DNA of 18,734 nt from positions 1-18,734 of the forward strand of contig CAMYLL010000010.1 in NCBI GenBank assembly GCA_947259235.1. The letters run 5' to 3'. Positions 1 to 7,180 of the stretch are shown here, piece by piece. This DNA comes from an uncultured Pseudodesulfovibrio sp. GTDB taxonomy: Bacteria; Desulfobacterota; Desulfovibrionia; Desulfovibrionales; Desulfovibrionaceae. The notes below the pieces were generated by a model. It had not been told where the DNA came from. It searched no databases and worked only from the letters and a program-made list of their open reading frames with translations. The first letter of the stretch is position 1; each line of letters starts with the position of its first letter. The position numbers and the translations under genes are program-made.

Positions 1-885
1 TGCGACGATGACGCGGCCATTGAAGGCTCCGAGAAGCTGCTGCGGACCTATTTCGACCTGCACCACTTCGAGCCGATTCCGACGCGCAGGGTGCTTTCGA
101 TCCCCAAGCCGCCGAAGTTCAACCGCTACTTCGTCACCGTTCCCGAGAAGCCGGTCAACGAGTTCTCCGAACTGCCCGAGGAAGACTACGTGGTGGCGGT
201 GGTCATGAAGATCAACACCTCCGTGCCCGGCGCCTTTGTCGTCTCAAGCGGCAAGAACATGGGCGCGTTCAAGGGCGTGGGCTTTCCCGAGGACATCGCG
301 GACTTCTTCCGCCTGGAGGAATACAGCGCCTACATCTGGACCGGCCACAACCGTTTTCCCACAAACACGCCGGGCTGGTGGGGCGGGGCGCACCCCTTCA
401 CCATCCTCAACTGGTCCATCGTCCACAACGGCGAGATATCCTCGTACGGCATCAACCGCCGCTACCTGTGCGAGCACGACTACCTGTGCACCATGATGAC
501 CGATACCGAGGTCGTGGCCTATGAGCTGGACATGCTCATCCGCAAGCACGGCCTGTCCTGGGAGATGGCCGCCAAGTGCTTTGCACCGCCGTTCTGGGAC
601 GAGATCGAGCGCATGGCCCCGGAAGACAGGGAGCTCTACACGGCGCTTCGGGCCACCTACGGTCCCGGCATGCTCAACGGTCCCTTCGCCATCCTCGTCG
701 CCGACAACACACGGCTGATGGGGCTCAACGACCGCATCAAGCTGCGGCCCCTGCTGGTGGCGGAAAAGGACGACATGGTCTTCATGTCCAGCGAGGAATC
801 GGCAGTGCGCGACGTCTGCCCGGAGCTGGACAGGGTCTGGATGCCCAAGGCGGGCGAACCGGTTATCGTGGATCTGGAGGACTAG
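1..885 (+). CDS. Glutamate synthase, class II glutamine amidotransferase subunit (5' end outside window)
   Basis: The frame is open from the first base, so the N-terminus, including the catalytic Cys expected at position 1 or 2 of class II (Ntn) amidotransferases, lies upstream; 294 codons are visible. The middle carries the family signatures GHNRFPTN followed by a Trp-Trp-Gly-Gly-Ala-His-Pro run (about 346-396) and VHNGEISSYG (421-450), which line the glutamine site in GltB and PurF-type domains. Its role is to release ammonia from glutamine for glutamate formation from 2-oxoglutarate. The protein holds only the amidotransferase domain and stops before any FMN synthase domain, so it is one piece of a split glutamate synthase. 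The next gene, 1 bp downstream, encodes the GXGXG domain, which supports this. The internal GTG at 91 is not the start, because conserved-looking coding sequence continues upstream of it. Confidence 0.88.
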   Translation, partial: CDDDAAIEGSEKLLRTYFDLHHFEPIPTRRVLSIPKPPKFNRYFVTVPEKPVNEFSELPEEDYVVAVVMKINTSVPGAFVVSSGKNMGAFKGVGFPEDIADFFRLEEYSAYIWTGHNRFPTNTPGWWGGAHPFTILNWSIVHNGEISSYGINRRYLCEHDYLCTMMTDTEVVAYELDMLIRKHGLSWEMAAKCFAPPFWDEIERMAPEDRELYTALRATYGPGMLNGPFAILVADNTRLMGLNDRIKLRPLLVAEKDDMVFMSSEESAVRDVCPELDRVWMPKAGEPVIVDLED

Positions 886-886
886 C

Positions 887-1648
887 ATGACCACCAAGAA
901 AAAACAGAAGACCCTTGTGGCGGGCCGTACCTACTACAAACAGTTCAACGAGGAGATCCGCGCCCTGGTCAAGGAGGGCGTCACGGACTTCGTGATCAAG
1001 GAATGCAACGGCCAGCGCTATATCGCCACGGCCCTCGAAGGCGACCTCTCCTTTGACATATACGGCGTTCCGGGCCAGGACCTGGCGGCCTTCATGCGCG
1101 GCCCGAAGATACGCATCCACAACAATGCCCAGGATGGCGTTGGCAACACCATGGATAACGGCCGCATCATCATCGAGGGCCTGGCTGGCGACGTCATCGG
1201 CTACGCCATGCGCGGCGGCGAGATATTCATCAAGGGCGACGTGGGCTACCGGGTCGGCATCCACATGAAGGCATACCTCGACCAGCAGCCGAAAATCGTG
1301 GTGGGCGGCAAGGCCGGGGATTTCCTCGGTGAATATATGGCTGGCGGAATTATTTTGCTCTTGGGCATGTTTTCTGATAAGCCTGATGCGCCTGTTGCCG
1401 GACGCAGTCTGGGCACGGGCATGCACGGCGGCGTTATCTATGTTCGCGGCGAGGTGCCTGTCAATCAGCTCGGACCGGGCCTGCACGCACAGCCGGTTGA
1501 CTCCGAAGACCTGAAGGCCATCGAAAACCTCGTCAAGGACTACGCCAGGGAATTGAAGCTGGACAGCAAGGAAATTTTAAGCGAGAACTTCGTGAAAATA
1601 CGTCCGTTTTCGCATCGTCCGTACGGGAACCTCTACGTACCATGCTAG
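887..1648 (+). CDS. Glutamate synthase GXGXG-domain (GltB C-terminal-like) subunit
   Basis: This 253-aa protein matches the C-terminal beta-helix domain of the glutamate synthase large subunit, which has a structural role and helps connect the amidotransferase and synthase sites. The stretch 1060-1480 shows repeated Gly-rich turns of the GXGXG type, such as NAQDGVGNTMDNG, EGLAGDVIGYAMRGG, VGGKAGDFLGEYMAGG and GTGMHGG, spaced as in stacked beta-helix rungs. The ATG follows the upstream stop by one base and has a good ribosome site (GGAGG about 8 bases upstream), so the two genes are translationally coupled. The FMN/Fe-S synthase piece is not in the window and is probably upstream. Related GXGXG domains occur in formylmethanofuran dehydrogenase subunit C, but the amidotransferase neighbour favours glutamate synthase. 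No terminator is visible before yajC. Confidence 0.87.
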   Translation: MTTKKKQKTLVAGRTYYKQFNEEIRALVKEGVTDFVIKECNGQRYIATALEGDLSFDIYGVPGQDLAAFMRGPKIRIHNNAQDGVGNTMDNGRIIIEGLAGDVIGYAMRGGEIFIKGDVGYRVGIHMKAYLDQQPKIVVGGKAGDFLGEYMAGGIILLLGMFSDKPDAPVAGRSLGTGMHGGVIYVRGEVPVNQLGPGLHAQPVDSEDLKAIENLVKDYARELKLDSKEILSENFVKIRPFSHRPYGNLYVPC

Positions 1649-1693
1649 ACGCTTCGAGACTGTAAACCCTTACCCCATGTCTGGGAGGAACCT

Positions 1694-2044
1694 ATGTTCT
1701 TCGATTCCATAGCTTACGCAATGGCTCCGCCCTCCGGCGGCGGCGAGGCCGGCGGTCTCGGCGGCATCCTCGGCGGCCCGCTGCCGATGCTCGTCCTGAT
1801 GTTCGCCATTTTCTATTTCCTGCTCATCCGCCCGCAGCAAAAGAAACAGAAGCAGCACAAGGCCATGCTGGAAGCCCTGAGAAAGGGTGACAAAGTGTGG
1901 ACCAACGGCGGCATCCTCGGCGTCATCGTCGACATCGACGGCGACAATCTCACCATTGAGATCGCGTCCGGTGTCAACGTCGTTATCAAGCGCGGTTTCG
2001 TCGCCGACAAGGACGGCGTTCCCGCAGCAGACAACAAGAAGTAG
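1694..2044 (+). CDS. yajC: Sec translocase accessory subunit YajC
   Basis: A 116-aa protein with one membrane segment at about residues 32-48 followed directly by RPQQKKQKQ, the hallmark of YajC, and a small soluble domain with the typical KGDKVWTNGGILGVI motif. YajC forms a complex with SecD and SecF in the inner membrane and associates with SecYEG. The N-terminus is unusually rich in Gly (about residues 14-30) before the membrane segment. The ATG has a strong ribosome site (GGGAGGA, 5 bases upstream). Placement immediately before secD and secF is the common bacterial order and confirms the call. It may be co-transcribed with the upstream glutamate synthase genes, since the 45-bp gap shows neither a terminator nor a clear promoter. 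Confidence 0.95.
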   Translation: MFFDSIAYAMAPPSGGGEAGGLGGILGGPLPMLVLMFAIFYFLLIRPQQKKQKQHKAMLEALRKGDKVWTNGGILGVIVDIDGDNLTIEIASGVNVVIKRGFVADKDGVPAADNKK

Positions 2045-2073
2045 GCTTGACAGCCGAAAGTCTGGACTTCCGT

Positions 2074-2108
2074 GCGGACCGGACCACGCGAATGGTGGCC
2101 CGGTCCGC
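2074..2108 (+). promoter_or_regulatory. Stem-loop between yajC and secD
   Basis: GCGGACCGG at 2074-2082 pairs perfectly with CCGGTCCGC at 2100-2108. Inside it ACCA (2083-2086) pairs with TGGT (2093-2096) around the loop CGCGAA, leaving a 3-base bulge. The stem is very GC-rich, but no T-run follows, so it does not look like a standard intrinsic terminator. It could be a partial terminator, an RNase-processing or stabilising hairpin, or a structure that tunes yajC relative to secDF. The pairing is seen directly; the function is inferred. Confidence 0.5.
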
Positions 2109-2156
2109 GCTTGCGTTTGACCACGTGTCCCGACACGGTTGCAACTTGTTCGTATC

Positions 2157-2163
2157 AAGGGAG
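2157..2163 (+). promoter_or_regulatory. Ribosome binding site that fixes the secD start
   Basis: AAGGGAG lies 5 bases before the ATG at 2169. An in-frame TTG at 2139 would add ten residues but has no ribosome site, and SecD proteins normally begin close to the first membrane segment, so 2169 is preferred. Confidence 0.7.
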
Positions 2164-2168
2164 TTTTC

Positions 2169-3764
2169 ATGCAGAGTCTGCGCCTAAGAATCATCACAAC
2201 CCTGGTCATTTTGGCCCTCGGACTGGCATACATGCTGCCGTCCATTCCCGGCGTGAAGGAGTCGGCACTCGGCAAACTGTTGCCGGGAGATTCCGTCAGC
2301 CTCGGCCTCGACCTCAAAGGCGGCATCCATCTGACGCTCGGCGTCGACATGGATACCGCCATGCACAACAATCTTTCCCGTCTCGGCGACGACCTCAAGG
2401 CTTCCGCCCGCGAAGAGAACATCTTTGTCCTGCGGCCTTCGGTCATCTCCTCGTCCCGCATTGAGCTGACCCTGCTCAAGAGCGATCAGAAGGCGGACTT
2501 CGACGCGGTGATCGACCGGTACAGCCCGTTCACCATCGAGGGGACCGAAAACCTCGACGACGGCAAGGTCAGGTACACCCTGTCCGTTCCGCCCCAGTAC
2601 AAGACCGAGCTGACCAAGCTGACCATGGATCAGGCCATCAAGACCATCCGCAACCGCATAGACCAGTTCGGCGTGGCCGAGCCGGACATCCGCAAGCAGC
2701 AGGGCAACCGCATCCAGGTGCAGCTCCCCGGCCTGCAGGACCCCGAGCGCGCCATCAACATCATCGGCCAGACCGCCCATCTCGAATTCAAAATGGTGGA
2801 CGACACCGCCGATGTCGACAAGGCCGTCAAGGGCATCCTTGCCCCCGGGCGCGAACTCTCGACCCTGGTCACCACCAGGGCCGACGGCTCCCAGACCGAA
2901 GCACCCATAGTCCTCAAGAAGGACGCCGTGCTGACGGGCGAATACATCACCGATGCCAAGGTGCTCCTCGACACATGGAACAAGCCCTATGTCTCCATCT
3001 CCTTCAACTCGCGCGGCGGAACCATCTTCGCCAACCTGACCGGCGAAAACGTGAACAAGCGCATGGCCATCGTCCTTGACGGCAAGGTCTATTCCGCCCC
3101 GGTCATCCAGGAAAAGATCAGCGGCGGCAAGGCCTCCATCACCGGCAACTTCACCAAGGAAGAGGCCCGCGACCTGGCCGTGGTCCTACGCGCAGGCTCG
3201 TTGCCCGCGCCGGTCCTGATCCTCGAACAGCGCACGGTCGGCCCCTCCCTCGGACAGGAATCCATCGACAAGGGCCTCATGTCCGCCGCAATCGGCATGA
3301 TCGTGGTCCTCGCCTTCATGACCCTGTACTACGGCTTTGCCGGACTGGTGGCAGACTTCGTGCTGTGCATCAACATCATGCTGATCCTCAGCGGCCTCGC
3401 CGTGTTCGGCGCCACGCTGACACTGCCGGGCATCGCAGGCATCATCCTGACAATAGGCATGGCCGTTGACGCCAACGTCATCATCTTCGAGCGCATACGC
3501 GAGGAACTCAGGCGGGGATTGACCGCCCGGGCAGCCATTGCCGAAGGCTACGACCGCGCCACGCTGACCATCATGGACGCCAACGTGACCACGATCATTG
3601 CGGCGGTCATTCTCTACCAGTTCGGAACCGGACCGGTGAGAGGTTTTGCCGTCACCCTGACCCTCGGCATCATCACCTCGATGTTCACGGCCATCTTCGT
3701 GTCGCGCATCCTGTTCGACCTGTACACAAAAAGCCGCTCCGATAGCGCCAAGCTGAGCATTTAA
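2169..3764 (+). CDS. secD: Protein translocase subunit SecD
   Basis: A 531-aa inner-membrane protein that, with SecF, uses the proton gradient to pull secreted proteins out of the Sec channel on the periplasmic side. The first membrane segment (about residues 8-24) is followed by the conserved LGLDLKGGIHL motif (45-55). The periplasmic P1 region includes RNRIDQFGVAEPDI (161-174) and LPGLQDPERA (186-195). Later comes the GGKASITGNFTKEEARDLA segment (319-337). The C-terminal half has five hydrophobic segments and the signature GMAVDANVIIFERIREE (430-446), whose Asp is implicated in proton-driven function in the family. Length is intermediate between short Gram-positive and E. coli SecD (about 615 aa). 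secF starts 10 bp downstream. The TTG 30 bases upstream of the chosen ATG lacks a ribosome site. Confidence 0.96.
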   Translation: MQSLRLRIITTLVILALGLAYMLPSIPGVKESALGKLLPGDSVSLGLDLKGGIHLTLGVDMDTAMHNNLSRLGDDLKASAREENIFVLRPSVISSSRIELTLLKSDQKADFDAVIDRYSPFTIEGTENLDDGKVRYTLSVPPQYKTELTKLTMDQAIKTIRNRIDQFGVAEPDIRKQQGNRIQVQLPGLQDPERAINIIGQTAHLEFKMVDDTADVDKAVKGILAPGRELSTLVTTRADGSQTEAPIVLKKDAVLTGEYITDAKVLLDTWNKPYVSISFNSRGGTIFANLTGENVNKRMAIVLDGKVYSAPVIQEKISGGKASITGNFTKEEARDLAVVLRAGSLPAPVLILEQRTVGPSLGQESIDKGLMSAAIGMIVVLAFMTLYYGFAGLVADFVLCINIMLILSGLAVFGATLTLPGIAGIILTIGMAVDANVIIFERIREELRRGLTARAAIAEGYDRATLTIMDANVTTIIAAVILYQFGTGPVRGFAVTLTLGIITSMFTAIFVSRILFDLYTKSRSDSAKLSI

Positions 3765-3774
3765 GGGGACGATC

Positions 3775-4842
3775 ATGGGATTTCAATTAATCAAACCCGA
3801 TACTCGTATCGACTTCATCGGCGTCAGGAAGATCGCGTTCATCCTGTCGGCCGTGCTAATACTGGCAGGCCTGGGTTCGCTGGCCATCAAGGGCGGCCCT
3901 CAATACGGCATCGACTTTGCGGGCGGCATGATCGTCCAGGTCAAGGTGGACAAGACCGTTGACGTGGGCGAGCTCAAGGGCGCCCTCGACGGCGTCGGCC
4001 TCCCGGGTCTGGTGGTGCAGACCCTCGGCCTGGACGAGGACCACGAGTACCTCATCCGGACCTCGAGCTCGGACATCTCCTCCCAGGAGGTGCGCACCAA
4101 GATATCCGACGCGCTCACAAGCAAGCTGAACGGCGTCTCCTACGACATCCAACGGCTTGAAATGGTCGGCCCCAAGGTTGGAGCAGACCTGCGCGCCAAG
4201 GCACTGGAGGCCCTGTTCTACGCAGTGCTCATCATTGCGGTGTACATCTCCGGCCGTTTCGAACAGCGCTGGACCGTTGCCGCAATCATGGCCGCGGCCC
4301 TTGGCGGCAGCATCTACGCCTTCGGCCTCCTGGGGCTGGACATGGGCTGGCTGATCATCGCGGCGATGGGCATCACCGTCGGCATGTGCTGGTATCTCAA
4401 ACTCAATTACGCTCTGGGAGCTGTTGCCGCGCTCATTCATGACGTGGCCATCACCGTGGGCATCTTTTCCATCCTGGGAAAGGAGTTCGACCTGACCATC
4501 ATCGCCGCGCTCCTGACGATCATCGGTTACTCGCTCAACGACACCATCATCGTCTTCGACCGCATCCGCGAGAATACCAACGCGGAAAAAGGAACCAAGC
4601 CGTTCGGCAGGATCATCAACGAGAGCATCAACCAGACCCTCTCGCGCACGATCATGACCTCCCTGACCACGCTGCTGGTCGTCACCTGCCTGTTCGTGCT
4701 CGGCGGCAGCGTCATTCACGACTTCGCCCTGGCGCTGCTCATCGGCATCGGCGTGGGTACCTATTCCTCCATCTTCGTGGCCAGCCCCATTCTCGTGGGC
4801 TTCGGCCCTTCGGCCATGACGGACAAGGAAGTCGAAGCCTAG
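3775..4842 (+). CDS. secF: Protein translocase subunit SecF, with an extra hydrophobic hairpin
   Basis: A 355-aa partner of SecD in proton-driven late protein export. Family motifs are YGIDFAGG (44-51), VGPKVGADL (131-139), IHDVAITVGI (221-230) and GYSLNDTIIVFDRIREN (251-267). Between the second membrane helix, which ends in GRFEQRW (160-166), and the segment LNYALGAVAALIHDV (210-224) there are about 44 residues that E. coli SecF (323 aa) lacks at this point. The extra stretch is very hydrophobic and could form two more membrane helices (about 167-187 and 189-207). The frame stays open and the flanking motifs are intact, so this is not a frameshift. The ATG has a strong ribosome site (AAGGGGA). 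A terminator lies 24 bp past the stop. Confidence 0.95.
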   Translation: MGFQLIKPDTRIDFIGVRKIAFILSAVLILAGLGSLAIKGGPQYGIDFAGGMIVQVKVDKTVDVGELKGALDGVGLPGLVVQTLGLDEDHEYLIRTSSSDISSQEVRTKISDALTSKLNGVSYDIQRLEMVGPKVGADLRAKALEALFYAVLIIAVYISGRFEQRWTVAAIMAAALGGSIYAFGLLGLDMGWLIIAAMGITVGMCWYLKLNYALGAVAALIHDVAITVGIFSILGKEFDLTIIAALLTIIGYSLNDTIIVFDRIRENTNAEKGTKPFGRIINESINQTLSRTIMTSLTTLLVVTCLFVLGGSVIHDFALALLIGIGVGTYSSIFVASPILVGFGPSAMTDKEVEA

Positions 4843-4865
4843 CCCGATCAACCACTCGACAAGAC

Positions 4866-4897
4866 AAGGGAAGGACCATCCGGTCCTTCCCTTTTTT
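4866..4897 (+). terminator. Rho-independent terminator after secF
   Basis: GGGAAGGACC (4868-4877) pairs with GGTCCTTCCC (4882-4891) around a 4-base loop and is followed by six T (4892-4897). Flanking AA/TT extends the stem. It closes the glutamate synthase-yajC-secDF run. Confidence 0.92.
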
Positions 4898-4999
4898 CAT
4901 GCTCTCTGAACCAGGCATCTGGAAATCAGATCCCGAAACGGCCTTCGGAATAGGGGGGTGCTGCATCATTCCAATGTGATAGTTCCCTCCAAAGGTCAC

Positions 5000-5030
5000 A
5001 AAAAAACCCTCCCGGCAATTGCCGGGAGGG
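5000..5030 (-). terminator. Rho-independent terminator after adk
   Basis: On the minus strand, CCCTCCCGGC pairs perfectly with GCCGGGAGGG (5007-5016 and 5021-5030) around an AATT loop and is followed by seven T (5006-5000). It lies 26 bp past the adk stop. The 100 bases between this and the secF terminator hold no gene that I can support. Confidence 0.93.
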
Positions 5031-5056
5031 CCATAATCATCTGATTTCGAGGCGTA

Positions 5057-5725
5057 CTAGACGAGCTGGCTCATCAGGTATTCCTTGATGGCGGTGATGG
5101 AATCCTCACCGTCGAGCTCGATGAACTTGAAACCGCCGTCCTTCATGTTCTTGTAGAAGTTGCAAGCGGCCATGGTGCCGGTCTTCTCATCGTAGTAGAT
5201 GTCGTGGCGCTGGTCGATGGCGGCCGCGTCCTGATCATCCTGGCGGGCGGAAAGGGCGCCGCCGCAGACACGGCACTTGTCGCCGTCAGGGGCGATGGCC
5301 GGGATGCCGACGTTGTTCGGGTGGTTGGGGTTGTTCTCGCACAGGCGACGGCCCATGATGCGACCCTTGGCGATCTCACGGGGCAGCTTGATCTCGATGA
5401 CGTAGTCGAGCTTTTCGCCGCTTTTCTGCAGGGATTCCCACAGCTTCTCGCCCTGAACCAGGGAGCGGGGGAAGCCGTCGAGCAGCCAGCCGCCCTTGTC
5501 GGAGCTGGCCAGGACGTCCAGAACCATCGGGATGGTGATGTCATCAGGAACGAGCTCGCCCTTGTTGATGTATTCCTTGGCCTTCAGACCCAGCTCGGTA
5601 CCGCCGCCGATGTGTTTGCGGAAGATGGCACCGGACTCGATGTGATCCAGACCGTATTTGTCCTTGGCCAGGGTTCCCTGGGTGCCTTTGCCGGAGCCGT
5701 TGGGGCCGAAAATCAGAATATTCAT
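5057..5725 (-). CDS. adk: Adenylate kinase with a metal-binding LID
   Basis: A 222-aa nucleoside monophosphate kinase that interconverts ATP + AMP and two ADP in the cytoplasm. It has the P-loop GPNGSGKGT (7-15), the AMP-binding SGAIFRKHI (31-39) and LLDGFPRSL (81-89). The LID carries Cys129, His135, Cys151 and Cys154. That spacing (C-X5-H-X15-C-X2-C) matches, including numbering, what I recall of the Desulfovibrio gigas enzyme, which binds Zn, Co or Fe there; most metal-binding adenylate kinases use four Cys or three Cys and an Asp. The ribosome site AGGAGGAG sits 5 bases before the ATG. It is the last gene of the minus-strand run that includes tilS, after a 95-bp gap, and is followed by a strong terminator. 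Confidence 0.96.
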   Translation of the reverse strand: MNILIFGPNGSGKGTQGTLAKDKYGLDHIESGAIFRKHIGGGTELGLKAKEYINKGELVPDDITIPMVLDVLASSDKGGWLLDGFPRSLVQGEKLWESLQKSGEKLDYVIEIKLPREIAKGRIMGRRLCENNPNHPNNVGIPAIAPDGDKCRVCGGALSARQDDQDAAAIDQRHDIYYDEKTGTMAACNFYKNMKDGGFKFIELDGEDSITAIKEYLMSQLV

Positions 5726-5820
5726 GGAAACTCCTCCTGATGATAAGAAAGCAATGCCGTACTGGCAGTCAACACATTGTGCAAAAGATCACATGCTCTT
5801 ATACCGCACATTGAAGGAAG

Positions 5821-6831
5821 TCAATGCTTGGCGGAGAAAACGAGGCCGTTGGCGGTGATGGAGGCTGTTTTGTCGCCGGGAAACTGGATGAGTGCGCCGA
5901 TGCGTCCTTCCTGCCAGGCCCTGTCGAGTCGAAAGAGGTTTTCTGCCAGCGCCTGGCCCGGACCAAGGCCATCAAGAGCCGATTTGTAGAGGCGCAGGCG
6001 CAGGGCTCGGCGGGCTCCGATCAACGTATCCTGGGGAATGAAGGGGCCAACACCGTCGGTCAATTCTGCCCAGTAATCGCCATCAGCGCTGCCCACTCGC
6101 CACAGGCGGGCGATGGCGTCGAGAAAGTTCGGATTTTCCTGAATAAGCAGTGGCATGACATCTCCACGCATCCTGTTCCTGGTCCAGCGGGGATCGGTGT
6201 TTGACGCGTCCTCGCGCCAGGCCCCCCCCACCTCGTGCAGGAATTCCGTCAGGATCGCCTTGGGCGTCAAGAGCAAAGGGCGCAGCAGGCGGCGCGCATC
6301 GTCACGCCCGGGCATGCCGGAAAGGCCAGGCCAGGCCGTGCCCCTGACCAGCCGCATGAGAACATCCTCGCCCAAATCGTCCAGATGATGCCCGACAGCC
6401 ACGAAATCAGCCTCATGCTCGTCCAACGCATCGGCAAACAGACGGTAGCGCGCCTCACGTCCCGCCTCCTCAATGCCTATACCCGATGCCGAGGCCACAG
6501 CCGCGACATCCACGTCGCGGACCATGCACTCCACGCCCAGAGACTCGCTCAGTGCAACCGCCCAGCGCGCATCGTCAACCGCCTCCGGCCTAAGCTGATG
6601 GTTGAGATGTACAGCGATGACACGACCGTTGTTCTTCGTGCACAGACAATGGAGGCACAGGAGCAGGGCGGTGGAATCGACCCCGCCGGAAAGCCCGACA
6701 ACAGCGGTTTTTCCGGCGAGCTTAAAGTCCAGCTCCCTGGTGATGAATTTTTCGATACCGAGGCAGAAGTGCGCCCATCGGGGAGGGAGGTCCTGAAGGG
6801 ACCGTGGCATGCGGCCGGGCGCATCGGTCAT
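5821..6831 (-). CDS. tilS: tRNA(Ile)-lysidine synthase TilS
   Basis: A 336-aa ATP-dependent enzyme that attaches lysine to C34 of the CAU-anticodon tRNA-Ile, changing codon reading from AUG to AUA. The PP-loop SGGVDS is at residues 48-53, followed by NHQLRPEA (77-84) and GHHLDDLGEDVLMRLVRG (147-164). The TilS-specific segment REDASNTDPRWTRNRMR (206-222) separates it from TtcA-type enzymes. It is shorter than E. coli TilS (432 aa) and resembles the short form without the full C-terminal domains. The start at 6831 lies one base past the stop of the 115-aa gene upstream and shows no clear ribosome site, so translation may be coupled; a second ATG, at residue 8, is also possible. adk follows 95 bp downstream. 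Confidence 0.93.
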   Translation of the reverse strand: MTDAPGRMPRSLQDLPPRWAHFCLGIEKFITRELDFKLAGKTAVVGLSGGVDSTALLLCLHCLCTKNNGRVIAVHLNHQLRPEAVDDARWAVALSESLGVECMVRDVDVAAVASASGIGIEEAGREARYRLFADALDEHEADFVAVGHHLDDLGEDVLMRLVRGTAWPGLSGMPGRDDARRLLRPLLLTPKAILTEFLHEVGGAWREDASNTDPRWTRNRMRGDVMPLLIQENPNFLDAIARLWRVGSADGDYWAELTDGVGPFIPQDTLIGARRALRLRLYKSALDGLGPGQALAENLFRLDRAWQEGRIGALIQFPGDKTASITANGLVFSAKH

Positions 6832-6832
6832 A

Positions 6833-7180
6833 TCAGGCGGAAATACCCAGCCCCTCGATGAACCGGTCGAGGTATTCGATCATGTGCTTGCGCTGCTCGG
6901 CCGTGGCGTAGCAAACACAGGAACAACGGATTTTCTTCCTGCCACGGACCAACAGCTCCAGCCTGAGTGTGTTGCCTGCTGCGTTGGCCACGGTCTCCAT
7001 GGCCATGAAGTAGGGGCCGCACTCGTCCAGATGCTCCCTCTGTTCAGGCTGAAGCAGTTCCTCGGGCAGGGGAAGATAATAGATATCGTCGAGAGGCCCC
7101 ATCAGCTCCATTTCCTTGAGCGTGTTGGTGATCTTCTCGTAATCATTCTCATACAAGTCTTCGATTATGTAGGTACGCAT
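6833..7180 (-). CDS. Conserved-looking hypothetical protein, 115 aa, between hemA and tilS
   Basis: I do not recognise this family. The protein is soluble, acidic in its N-terminal half, and likely mostly helical with a central strand region (TLRLELLVRG, 71-80). Cysteines occur at 54 and in the cluster CSCVC (86-90). The last 25 residues look like an amphipathic helix. It is almost certainly real: its ATG overlaps the hemA stop (TAATG), it has an AAGGAA ribosome site 6 bases upstream, and tilS begins one base after its stop. The closely spaced Cys could bind a metal or be redox active, but one CXC-XC cluster does not prove that. Position suggests a link to tetrapyrrole synthesis or plain operon membership. 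Confidence 0.8.
   Translation of the reverse strand: MRTYIIEDLYENDYEKITNTLKEMELMGPLDDIYYLPLPEELLQPEQREHLDECGPYFMAMETVANAAGNTLRLELLVRGRKKIRCSCVCYATAEQRKHMIEYLDRFIEGLGISA

Noticed and set aside
1321..1480. Locally more AT-rich codon use within the GXGXG gene
   Set aside because: Frame and GXGXG repeats continue smoothly through it; too short and mild to suggest transfer or insertion.
3856..4851. Long open frame (331 codons) on the minus strand opposite secF
   Set aside because: Its composition is Asp/Glu/His/Gln-rich, as expected from the antisense of a GC-rich membrane gene; no ribosome site or family motif, while secF on the plus strand is certain.
4898..4999. Bases between the two convergent terminators, checked for a small RNA or small gene
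   Set aside because: Only a weak CCGAA/TTCGG pairing and no ribosome site with an open frame; nothing supportable.
5743..5772. Possible sigma-70 promoter for adk: TTGACT (5772-5767) and TCTTAT (5748-5743) with an 18-bp spacer
   Set aside because: Transcription would begin inside the AGGAGGAG ribosome site (5731-5738), leaving no usable leader; read-through from tilS is simpler.
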